Assembly: GCA_002359495.1 (NCBI GenBank)
Contig: DENB01000049.1
Span: forward strand, 5,561-33,280
Length of the DNA stretch: 27,720 nt
From: Enterobacteriaceae bacterium UBA2655
GTDB taxonomy: Bacteria; Pseudomonadota; Gammaproteobacteria; Enterobacterales; Enterobacteriaceae
Reading direction: 5' to 3'
Shown here: in pieces, positions 15,693-22,928 of the stretch
Numbering within the stretch: the stretch's first letter is position 1
Layout: the number at the start of each line of letters is the position of its first letter
Position numbers and translations under genes: made by a program
Notes under the pieces: generated by a model
What the model was told of the DNA's origin: nothing
Seen by the model: only the letters and a program-made list of their open reading frames with translations
Databases searched by the model: none

Positions 15693-17438
15693 TTAATTGA
15701 GCCGCATTTCTAATGCCATTTTGTAAAACAGGCTCTGATGCTGTGCAATCGTAATTTCTTCCAGTACGAACTGCCACAGATCTTCCTTTGTCCACTCCGG
15801 CCTGGCAACCTTCTCCAGTTTGAGCAAAAGATCGGATTGGCCGCTGTTTTCCAGATGTTGTTGAATACACAGTATGCCGTAACGGATTTGCGGCGAGTAG
15901 TCGCGAAATGCCGGTATCAGCATCGGATCCAGCCCCAGCAAGGGTAAAGCCGGTTGGGTAAATCCATAGCGAGACTCGAGTTCTTCCGGCGCATCGCTCT
16001 CTTTCATGTAGCGTTCCATCGCTAAAAAGAGGCGTCTGGCAACCTCCTGATCCTGGCATTGCCATTCCTGTTTTGGATCGCTTTTAAGATCATACAAACG
16101 GTGCCCAAACCGGTCCGATCTTTGAAGCATGACCGATTCTGCTGGAATTTTCATGAGTGGACAGCCTTTGGTAAAGCTGAAACCCGGATGCAAAGTCATC
16201 CTCTGTAATTCCTGCGGCGTAAAGCGGCGATTAATACGGGTGGGCATCAGAGTATATTCATACAGATTAGCGATGCCCTGCTCAACGGGGGAACGCATGT
16301 AAACATAGCGGCCATCAGTAATATTCACATGGCACCCGTGATAGCCAAACAGCGCATAATCACGTACTGGCGTGTCGTCAAGGATGGCAGGCTTCAGGGA
16401 AACGCCTTGCATATCGACCGGTATTTCTGCCCCGAAGAAATCCAACAGCGTGGCCGGAATATCGATGGTTTGCGCCAGCGCCTGGCGCGAACCGCCTGCG
16501 TCGGCACAGTCCGGATGCCAGATAAAAAACGGAATATTCGCCACTTCATTATATAGCGGCATAATATTTTTGCCCCACCACTCATGCTCACCTAGCAGGA
16601 AACCATGATCGGTATTGACGATAAGCATCGTATCTTTCCATAGTTCGTATCTATCCATGTAGTCAAGCACTCTGCCCACATACTCATCCACCATTGTCAG
16701 CAATGCCTTATAGTACTTTTGGATAATAGCTTTGCGTTCGCCACTCTCCGTGACAAAGTAATATGGCGGCCACCCATCAAATAAAGAGGACTCATCAATA
16801 CCATACATTTTCAGGTATTTTTCTGGCACAAAGAAGGGTTCATGCGGGTCGAAACACTCAAGCTGGAGAAACCATTTATCTGCAGCATGGTTGGTCCGTA
16901 TGAATTCCAGACCACTACTTATTGTGCGCGCCAGAGGATGTTCATCCTCATGTTTCATGAATTGCACGTTGATTTGATGCTGCGTTCGACTGGCGATCCG
17001 CCGTTGCTTAATTTCTTCCGGCTCTCCGGATTCATACTGGCAGAGCGGCTCATCTACTACCCCTTTCCAGGCATCGCCTTCCTGGCCTCGAATAAATTCG
17101 TAAGTGCTGTAACGGGAATGGTATGTGGCACCGCCATCCCGCCAGTAGTGCTTATGATCGGTCACCAGGTGCGTATGGATACCATGTTTTTTCAAAATTT
17201 CCGGCATTGAATCATCAAACGGCTCCAGTGGAGACCAGGAACGATGCAGGAAATTGTACCTGCCCGTATGGATTTCACGGCGTGCTGGCATACAGGGCAT
17301 ACTGCCAACGTAAAAATTGTTAAAACGTACCGTTTTTTCTTTAAGCCTTTGAAAATTGGGCGTGATGGCTGCATCGCTGCCATAAGCAGATAACATGTGC
17401 TTATTAAGTGAATCGAACATCAACATGATGGCCTTCAT
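15693..17438 (-). CDS. Cytosolic Cys-type sulfatase
   Basis: Hydrolyses sulfate esters. The 581-residue protein has the alkaline-phosphatase-like sulfatase fold: N-terminal MFDSLN with Asp9 as metal ligand, TPNFQRL, and the CMPARREIHTGR signature with Cys49 (CxPxR) as the residue converted to formylglycine. FDPHEPF (His199) and NTDHGFLLGEHEWWGK (Asp277, His278, Lys290) complete the active site. There is no signal peptide, so it should act in the cytoplasm on an imported substrate. The Cys form fits the anaerobic maturase encoded in the same operon. GGAG lies seven bases before the ATG, and the gene starts 27 bases after the PTS gene. Substrate specificity is unknown; it is only distantly like E. 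coli YidJ. Confidence 0.95.
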   Translation of the reverse strand: MKAIMLMFDSLNKHMLSAYGSDAAITPNFQRLKEKTVRFNNFYVGSMPCMPARREIHTGRYNFLHRSWSPLEPFDDSMPEILKKHGIHTHLVTDHKHYWRDGGATYHSRYSTYEFIRGQEGDAWKGVVDEPLCQYESGEPEEIKQRRIASRTQHQINVQFMKHEDEHPLARTISSGLEFIRTNHAADKWFLQLECFDPHEPFFVPEKYLKMYGIDESSLFDGWPPYYFVTESGERKAIIQKYYKALLTMVDEYVGRVLDYMDRYELWKDTMLIVNTDHGFLLGEHEWWGKNIMPLYNEVANIPFFIWHPDCADAGGSRQALAQTIDIPATLLDFFGAEIPVDMQGVSLKPAILDDTPVRDYALFGYHGCHVNITDGRYVYMRSPVEQGIANLYEYTLMPTRINRRFTPQELQRMTLHPGFSFTKGCPLMKIPAESVMLQRSDRFGHRLYDLKSDPKQEWQCQDQEVARRLFLAMERYMKESDAPEELESRYGFTQPALPLLGLDPMLIPAFRDYSPQIRYGILCIQQHLENSGQSDLLLKLEKVARPEWTKEDLWQFVLEEITIAQHQSLFYKMALEMRLN

Positions 17439-17465
17439 GCGCTTTCTCCATAAGAAAAATTCATT

Positions 17466-18890
17466 TTATGCCTGCCCGTTTTCCGTTGTTTTATCGTAGC
17501 GGCGGTATTTGCCAACTGCATAGGTCAGTACAAAGGCTGCGGCACATCCGGTTAGCCAGGCAAAAATATATTGCATATATTTACCGTCAGCGATAAGCGG
17601 CAGCGCAGATAGTCCAGCAGCGCCAATACCGTGCGTGGTCACATTGAACAGCACCACCATTATGCCGCCAATGCCCGCGCCGATAGAGCCGGTAATAAAG
17701 GCGAAGCCTGCTGGAATGTTCACGCCAAAAATGGTGGGTTCACCTACGGCTAATATGGAAGTCGGAATGGCGCCTTTAGCAATTTTTTTCATCATAGGAT
17801 CACGGGTAAGCAGCAGCACCGCTATCGCTGCGCCAACCATTCCGGAATTGGACATTATTTGAATGGCAAACAGCGGAGCATGCCCGGTAGCGTTGATCAT
17901 TTCCAGATGGATAGGGAACAAACCATGATGAAGGCCAAGGGAGATCAGAAACGGGAACAATGCAGCTAGCACAAACCCTGCCGCCATCCCGCCATTGGTG
18001 AGCAACCCGTTCAATCCGTGTAATATCGCATTTGATACCACCCCTGCGGCTGGCATTATTAAAAAAAGTAAGGCCGCAGCCATAACGCTCAAAATAACGG
18101 TGGGCGTCAGCACAACATCCAGCACATCCGGGATCAGTCGACGCACTCTTTTTTCCAGCCAACACATCAGCCAGACGCAAAAAATGACGCCAATCAGCCC
18201 GCCCTGGCCGGGCGTCAGACCCAGGACGGAAATTTGTGGCGCAATAGTAATCGCACCCAATACTCCACCCATTATGATTGTACCTCCAAACTCTTTTGCC
18301 GCCGTTACGCCGGTATAAATTGCCAGAAAACCGAACAGCGATTTAGAGACAATATTAAGAAATTCACACAGGCCCAAAAGATGACGTTGTTCAAGCACCA
18401 CCTGAGCGGGTGATAAATTACCGGCAGCCATAACTTGGTTAACCATTGCGTAGGAATCTGCCGAGTTAATTAAGACATTGTTTAGCCCCATCAGGATCCC
18501 GGCGGCGATTAATGGCGGCAGAACCGGAACAAAGATATTAGCGATATGCTTAAGCACCACTTTTATGAAGGTCTGTTTTTGCGCCCTTTCCCGGGCTTGG
18601 TTTGCACGTTGTTCCATGTCGCATGACGGAGGAATAATGGGCATTACCTTCATGTTATTACTGATAATGGCAGCGATTTTAGAGGATTTTCCCGGTCCGA
18701 CAATAACCTGCAATGTATCGTCTTCTACCACGCCAAGCACGCCCTTAATCGTTTTCAGCGCCTGCATATCTATCTGAGTCCTATCAACAACCGACATTCT
18801 TACTCTGGTCATACAATTAGTCACATGAGCCAGATTCTTCAGCCCGCCGCAATATTTCACAATGGAGTCAGCAACAAGGTTATAGTTCAT
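17466..18890 (-). CDS. PTS EIIBC permease, glucose/glucoside superfamily (MurP-like architecture)
   Basis: Imports and phosphorylates a sugar. The 474-residue protein has an N-terminal EIIB domain (about 1-85) with the phospho-Cys in VTNCMTRVRM (Cys26) and VGPGKSSKIA, then an EIIC domain of about ten helices with GLHHGLFPIHLEM, NSGMVGAA and the LAVGEPTIFGV signature. The length and order match E. coli MurP (474 residues, N-acetylmuramate), but the specificity need not be the same. No EIIA domain is fused or encoded nearby, so it likely borrows EIIA-Glc (Crr). I start at the ATG at 18890 with AGGA seven bases upstream, rather than the GTG at 18917, which lies at the predicted transcription start. 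First gene of the sulfatase operon, preceded by a CRP-type promoter. Confidence 0.93.
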   Translation of the reverse strand: MNYNLVADSIVKYCGGLKNLAHVTNCMTRVRMSVVDRTQIDMQALKTIKGVLGVVEDDTLQVIVGPGKSSKIAAIISNNMKVMPIIPPSCDMEQRANQARERAQKQTFIKVVLKHIANIFVPVLPPLIAAGILMGLNNVLINSADSYAMVNQVMAAGNLSPAQVVLEQRHLLGLCEFLNIVSKSLFGFLAIYTGVTAAKEFGGTIIMGGVLGAITIAPQISVLGLTPGQGGLIGVIFCVWLMCWLEKRVRRLIPDVLDVVLTPTVILSVMAAALLFLIMPAAGVVSNAILHGLNGLLTNGGMAAGFVLAALFPFLISLGLHHGLFPIHLEMINATGHAPLFAIQIMSNSGMVGAAIAVLLLTRDPMMKKIAKGAIPTSILAVGEPTIFGVNIPAGFAFITGSIGAGIGGIMVVLFNVTTHGIGAAGLSALPLIADGKYMQYIFAWLTGCAAAFVLTYAVGKYRRYDKTTENGQA

Positions 18891-18920
18891 TTTAGCATCC
18901 TGCGTTCTGTTTTTCACTCA

Positions 18921-18934
18921 ATTGTTATAACAAT
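18921..18934 (-). promoter_or_regulatory. Palindromic operator on the -10 of the PTS-sulfatase operon
   Basis: ATTGTTATAACAAT is a perfect 14-base palindrome with the GT...AC form that GntR/HutC regulators commonly bind. The minus-strand TATAAC within it (plus 18924-18929) sits at the position expected for a -10 with a start near 18917. A bound repressor would cover the promoter. Confidence 0.65.
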
Positions 18935-18950
18935 ATAACATTTAAAATAA

Positions 18951-18966
18951 TGTGAGAAATGTCATA
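18951..18966 (-). promoter_or_regulatory. Candidate CRP site (class II) of the PTS-sulfatase operon
   Basis: TGTGA-GAAATG-TCATA matches the CRP consensus TGTGA-N6-TCACA with one arm exact and four of five bases in the other. Its centre is 41.5 bases upstream of the predicted start at 18917, the classical class II activation position, and no good -35 element is seen, as expected for a CRP-dependent promoter. Confidence 0.65.
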
Positions 18967-19392
18967 GATATAGATCAAAAAATTGTTGCATTTTATAAGG
19001 TGAGATCGGACATAGATTTTGGAGAAAATACAGATGTTAAGAAAATTTTTGTCAGTACTCTTTGCATTCTGAAAACTGTCTAATATTATTGAAAAACAGT
19101 AAAGTGCGCGGCCATAGCCAACATCAGTATGAAAAGTGATTAATTAATTTTTTTGAAGTAATAATCTGCCTCTTTCCTGATAAGCGTATTAACTTTTATT
19201 AACCAAAATGAATATAACAGCTTATTAAGTCTGGCTTTTATGTTTTTTCAGCACGCCATCGAGCAATGAAGCTGACATCGTAACAGGCAATGCACTGAAA
19301 AAATTGACTTTTAAAAGCGGGTAACGTTCCTTACATACGTAGAGAAAATAATTATTCAAAAACAGTATATTTATGAATCAGACATTTCTTTA

Positions 19393-19417
19393 AACATAAG
19401 ATTTATATTCTTATGTT
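19393..19417. repeat. 9-bp inverted repeat upstream of the lyase gene
   Basis: aacataaga and tcttatgtt flank a 7-base spacer, about 190 bases before the lyase start. It could be an operator for a dimeric regulator. Confidence 0.5.
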
Positions 19418-19553
19418 ATATTAATATATTCCGTAAGCTAACCCTTGCGAAAAGTTAGTTTTTATCGTTAACTGGAATTTAAGCAACTGCAAAGCGCCCG
19501 AATCTTTCTAATTGTTAGAATGACTATTGTATATCACAGGGTGTAATACGCAT

Positions 19554-19568
19554 TAGCTTAATAAGCTA
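19554..19568. repeat. 7-bp inverted repeat just before the lyase gene
   Basis: tagctta-a-taagcta is a 15-base near-palindrome ending 40 bases before the lyase ATG, a sensible place for an operator. Confidence 0.5.
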
Positions 19569-19607
19569 CAGTTCAGGAAGACATTTATCCTTTTGAAGAA
19601 GCATAAA

Positions 19608-21185
19608 ATGATTAAATTATTAAATACTTTCAAAAAATTCACCAATTTTATTTTTATTACATTATTTTTTACTCCAGCAGCCTATCCTGAAGTACTTAAG
19701 TCAGTACCGAGTACTTTTACTGCTAAAACAGGCGGCGAGGCACGATTTCTGCTATTTCTTCCTGAAGGAGGCGCAATTTTACCTAATAATGTTCATGTCG
19801 ATGGCCTGCCTTCCGATTTTACCCCTCTTCTGACCTGCACGGGAAAAAAAGGGGACAAATGCAATGCTCAGGCGGGAACGGACGATCTGCCGATCCTGAC
19901 GCTGAAAGTCGCGGTCCCTTCATCAGCGGAGGAAAGAAAATATACCGCCACAATAACTTATGAGCATGAAGGCATAATATATAAAAGCACAGCCGTTATT
20001 GATGTCAGAGAAAAAATAAAATTTACTCACCCAGGCATTATGCTAAATAAGGCGATGCTGGAACAAATCAATGCTCATTTGCAATCTGGAAATCCAGTAT
20101 GGAGCAGAGCCACGCAAATCGCCTCGGAAAGTTTTTATGGCAGTAAATCCTACCAGCCTTCACCTCATAGCACCGTCTCCGCCGATGGTAATGAAGCGAC
20201 CGATCTGCGAAACGACGCGATTGCCGCCTATACACAAGCGTTACTCTGGTCCGCTACTCATGATGAAACCTACGCCAGAAACGCCATACGTATTATGAAC
20301 GCGTGGTCTGAAATGCTTTCCACTGACTTTACAGGTAGTAACCGATTCAACCTGGCGGCTTGGATGGGAGATGTCTGGCCGCGCGCTGCTGAAATTATCC
20401 GCTACACATATCGGGACAAGGATGGCAATGCGATCTGGAGAAGCGACGAGATTGCCCGCTTCGAAGATATGCTGAATAAATATTATGCCCGCTTTATTCT
20501 GGGTGATTTTTACACTTCTGGTATGTATGGCGGTAACTTAATTGCTTCTCAGGCGGCAGCGCTGATCAATATTGGCGTATTTAATAATGATGCGGAGACC
20601 TTTCTTGCCGGCATTGAAAAGTGGCGCCGTATGTTACCGGCTTATATTTATATGAAAAATGATGGTGATATACCTGCCCCGCCTGTTTTCTGGAGAAATA
20701 ACTATATCAACCGCACTAATTTATTAGGTCGTAACGGCTATTGGTATGATCAGAATCTTAAAGCTGATGAAATTGGCGAGGGTGGTATTAGCCAGGAGAC
20801 CTGCCGGGATTTGGGACATGTACTTTGGGGTTTTTCAGCGTTAGCGAATGGAAGTGAAACGGCCAGAATTCAGGGCATTGATCTCCATGCCGAAACAACA
20901 ATGGGGACGTCAAACACGGCTCGTCTTTCCGCCGGTCTTGAATTTAATCTGGCGTTTCTTAATGCGAATGAAAGCAATAAAACCATTGCGGCGCCTGCGG
21001 CTTTATGCGGGGGAGTCATCAACGCAGGACAATCTCCAGGCAAAGGTGAAATTTTATTCAATGATATTGTGATGCGCAGAGGGCTTTCGCTGCCGGAAAC
21101 GTCCCGTTATTTAGAAAACCAAAGGCCTACTTCAGCGAGCTATTTTATGATTTGGGAAACAATGAGTCACTATAGCAACCCCTGA
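19608..21185 (+). CDS. Secreted alginate-lyase-superfamily polysaccharide lyase
   Basis: A 525-residue exported protein. A signal peptide (MIKLLNTFKKFTNFIFITLF...TPAAYP) is followed by an Ig-like beta domain (about 28-135, with Cys77 and Cys85 close together) and an alpha-helical lyase domain (about 140-450). HPGIMLNK, AIAAYTQALLWSATHDETYARNAIRIMNAWSEML, and ISQETCRDLGH...ALANGSETARIQGIDL are typical of the PF05426 alginate lyase fold (PL5/PL38-like); Gln396, Glu397, Arg400, Asp401 and His404 are the conserved cluster. Family members cleave uronate-containing polymers by beta-elimination; alginate itself is not assured. I start at the ATG at 19608, although its ribosome site is weak (AGAAG); the TTG at 19593 would lengthen the signal peptide by five residues. 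It diverges from the PTS-sulfatase operon and is likely co-regulated. Confidence 0.85.
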   Translation: MIKLLNTFKKFTNFIFITLFFTPAAYPEVLKSVPSTFTAKTGGEARFLLFLPEGGAILPNNVHVDGLPSDFTPLLTCTGKKGDKCNAQAGTDDLPILTLKVAVPSSAEERKYTATITYEHEGIIYKSTAVIDVREKIKFTHPGIMLNKAMLEQINAHLQSGNPVWSRATQIASESFYGSKSYQPSPHSTVSADGNEATDLRNDAIAAYTQALLWSATHDETYARNAIRIMNAWSEMLSTDFTGSNRFNLAAWMGDVWPRAAEIIRYTYRDKDGNAIWRSDEIARFEDMLNKYYARFILGDFYTSGMYGGNLIASQAAALINIGVFNNDAETFLAGIEKWRRMLPAYIYMKNDGDIPAPPVFWRNNYINRTNLLGRNGYWYDQNLKADEIGEGGISQETCRDLGHVLWGFSALANGSETARIQGIDLHAETTMGTSNTARLSAGLEFNLAFLNANESNKTIAAPAALCGGVINAGQSPGKGEILFNDIVMRRGLSLPETSRYLENQRPTSASYFMIWETMSHYSNP

Positions 21186-21253
21186 ACCCGTCCGGTAAAA
21201 ACGTAAGCCGCCGCTACAGGAATTTGTTTACCTACAACCTGAGCTGCATGCAT

Positions 21254-21280
21254 AAAAAAACGGCCCCAGCGGGGCCGTTT
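21254..21280 (-). terminator. Intrinsic terminator of lpd (possibly bidirectional)
   Basis: On the minus strand a 7-bp stem (cggcccc/ggggccg, three-base loop) is followed by seven T (plus-strand A run 21254-21260). It starts 23 bases after the lpd stop. In the plus direction the stem is followed by TTT, so it may also end the lyase transcript. Confidence 0.92.
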
Positions 21281-21302
21281 GAATCAGATTAACTTTAGTG
21301 GT

Positions 21303-22727
21303 TTACTTCTTCTTCGCTTTCGGGTTCGGCAGATCGGTGATGCTGCCTTCGAAGATTTCCGCCGCCAGGCCGACCGACTCGTGCAGCGTCGGGTGCGCAT
21401 GGATAGTCAGGGCGATATCTTCAGCATCGCAACCCATTTCGATAGCCAGACCGATTTCGCCCAGCAACTCGCCGCCGTTGGTGCCGACAATGGCACCGCC
21501 GATGATGCGATTGCTCTCTTTATCGAAAATCAGCTTGGTCATACCGTCCGCGCAGTCGGAAGCGATAGCACGGCCAGACGCCGCCCACGGGAAGGTCGCG
21601 GTTTCATAGCTGATGCCTTTCTCTTTCGCTTCTTTCTCAGTGAGGCCGACCCATGCCACCTCCGGCTCGGTGTAAGCGATAGACGGGATCACTTTCGGAT
21701 CGAAGTAGTGTTTTTTACCGGCGATCACTTCCGCCGCTACGTGGCCTTCATGCACGCCTTTGTGCGCCAGCATCGGCTGCCCGACGATATCGCCGATAGC
21801 ATAGATATGTGGCACATTGGTGCGCATCTGCTTATCAACGCGGATAAAGCCGCGATCGTCGACTTCCACGCCCGCTTTGCCTGCATCCAGATTTTTACCG
21901 TTCGGCACACGACCAATCGCCACCAGCACTGCGTCATAACGCTGCGCTTCAGCCGGCGCTTTTTTGCCTTCCATCGAGACGTAGATGCCGTCTTCTTTCG
22001 CTTCTACGGCGGTGACTTTGGTCTCCAGCATCAGGTTGAATTTCTTGCTGATGCGTTTGGTAAAGACTTTCACCACATCTTTATCCGCAGCCGGAATGAC
22101 CTGATCGAACATCTCGACCACATCGATTTCTGAACCCAGCGAATTATAAACGGTGCCCATCTCCAGACCGATGATGCCGCCGCCCATCACCAGCATGCGC
22201 TTCGGCACTTCTTTCAGCTCCAGCGCAGCGGTAGAGTCCCATACGCGCGGATCTTCATGCGGGATAAACGGCAGCTGAATCGGACGGGAACCGGCTGCGA
22301 TGATGGCGTTATCGAAATTGATGGTGGTTGAGCCGCCTTCGCCTTCTACCACCAGGGTATTGGCGCCGGTAAACTTGCCCAGACCGGTCACGACTTTGAC
22401 CTTACGCCCTTTCGCCATGCCCGCCAGACCGCCGGTCAGCTGGTTAATGACTTTCTCTTTCCAGGTGCGAACCTTGTCGATGTCGGTAGAAGGCTGACCA
22501 AAGACGATGCCATGCTCTTCAAGCGCTTTCGCCTCTTCAATCACTTTCGCGACGTGCAGCAGAGCTTTAGAAGGGATACAGCCGACGTTCAGACAGACAC
22601 CGCCAAGGGTGCTGTAACGCTCGACAATGACGGTCTCCAGACCTAAATCAGCGCAACGGAAGGCTGCAGAGTAGCCTGCAGGACCTGCCCCAAGTACCAC
22701 GACCTGAGTTTTAATCTCTGTACTCAT
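21303..22727 (-). CDS. lpd: Dihydrolipoamide dehydrogenase (E3)
   Basis: Reoxidises dihydrolipoyl groups of the pyruvate and 2-oxoglutarate dehydrogenase complexes and the glycine cleavage system, passing electrons to NAD+. The 474-residue product matches E. coli Lpd in length and nearly throughout. It shows the FAD-binding VVVLGAGPAGYSAA, the redox disulfide GGVCLNVGCIPSK (Cys45, Cys50), the NAD-binding VMGGGIIGLEMGTV, AIGDIVGQPMLAHKG and the catalytic HAHPTLHE. I use the second of two tandem ATGs (22727), which gives the E. coli N-terminus and better spacing from AGAGG. It has its own promoter between it and aceF, plus read-through from the pdh operon. Confidence 0.98.
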   Translation of the reverse strand: MSTEIKTQVVVLGAGPAGYSAAFRCADLGLETVIVERYSTLGGVCLNVGCIPSKALLHVAKVIEEAKALEEHGIVFGQPSTDIDKVRTWKEKVINQLTGGLAGMAKGRKVKVVTGLGKFTGANTLVVEGEGGSTTINFDNAIIAAGSRPIQLPFIPHEDPRVWDSTAALELKEVPKRMLVMGGGIIGLEMGTVYNSLGSEIDVVEMFDQVIPAADKDVVKVFTKRISKKFNLMLETKVTAVEAKEDGIYVSMEGKKAPAEAQRYDAVLVAIGRVPNGKNLDAGKAGVEVDDRGFIRVDKQMRTNVPHIYAIGDIVGQPMLAHKGVHEGHVAAEVIAGKKHYFDPKVIPSIAYTEPEVAWVGLTEKEAKEKGISYETATFPWAASGRAIASDCADGMTKLIFDKESNRIIGGAIVGTNGGELLGEIGLAIEMGCDAEDIALTIHAHPTLHESVGLAAEIFEGSITDLPNPKAKKK

Positions 22728-22844
22728 CATGACCTCTTAATTGATTTCCGGCGGGTCAGACGTCTTTTTTACCTGTCGCCGCGAGCGACGAGTAAATGAG
22801 TTATTAGCAACGCCCTTCATCCACCGGGACGCGTTCACCGCAAG

Positions 22845-22873
22845 AGTTTACAGAATTGTTAACAGACTGCAAA
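22845..22873 (-). promoter_or_regulatory. lpd promoter with ArcA-like box
   Basis: Minus-strand TTTGCA (plus 22868-22873) and TAAACT (plus 22845-22850) are 17 bases apart. Between them GTTAAC...TGTAAAC resembles the ArcA direct repeat (GTTAA units 11 bases apart). E. coli lpd has a separate ArcA-repressed promoter in the same place. Confidence 0.6.
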
Positions 22874-22898
22874 CAGCGGCGTCACGAACGGCTACAAC

Positions 22899-22920
22899 AA
22901 GGCCGGCATTTGCCGGCCTT
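22899..22920 (-). terminator. Hairpin after aceF (terminator or attenuator)
   Basis: A 10-bp stem (aaggccggca/tgccggcctt) with a two-base gap lies nine bases after the aceF stop. The following minus-strand bases (gttgtagc) are only weakly T-rich, so partial termination before the lpd promoter is more likely than a full stop. Confidence 0.65.
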
Positions 22921-22928
22921 GATTAACT

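Larger units (their letters stand above)
18967..19607. other. Long AT-rich divergent regulatory region
   Basis: About 640 bases between the PTS operon and the lyase gene with no supportable coding frame. It contains a 9-bp inverted repeat (19393-19401 with 19409-19417) and a 7-bp inverted repeat about one base (19554-19568) just before the lyase start. A partial echo of the PTS operator (ATTGTTAGAAT, near 19511-19521) is also present. A promoter for the lyase was not resolved. The length leaves room for a small RNA or a decayed gene, but I see neither. Confidence 0.5.

Noticed and set aside
15640..16065. 141-codon minus-strand frame overlapping the end of the sulfatase gene
   Set aside because: It is the shifted frame of the sulfatase C-terminus; no frameshift in the sulfatase is indicated because its own frame runs to a sensible end.
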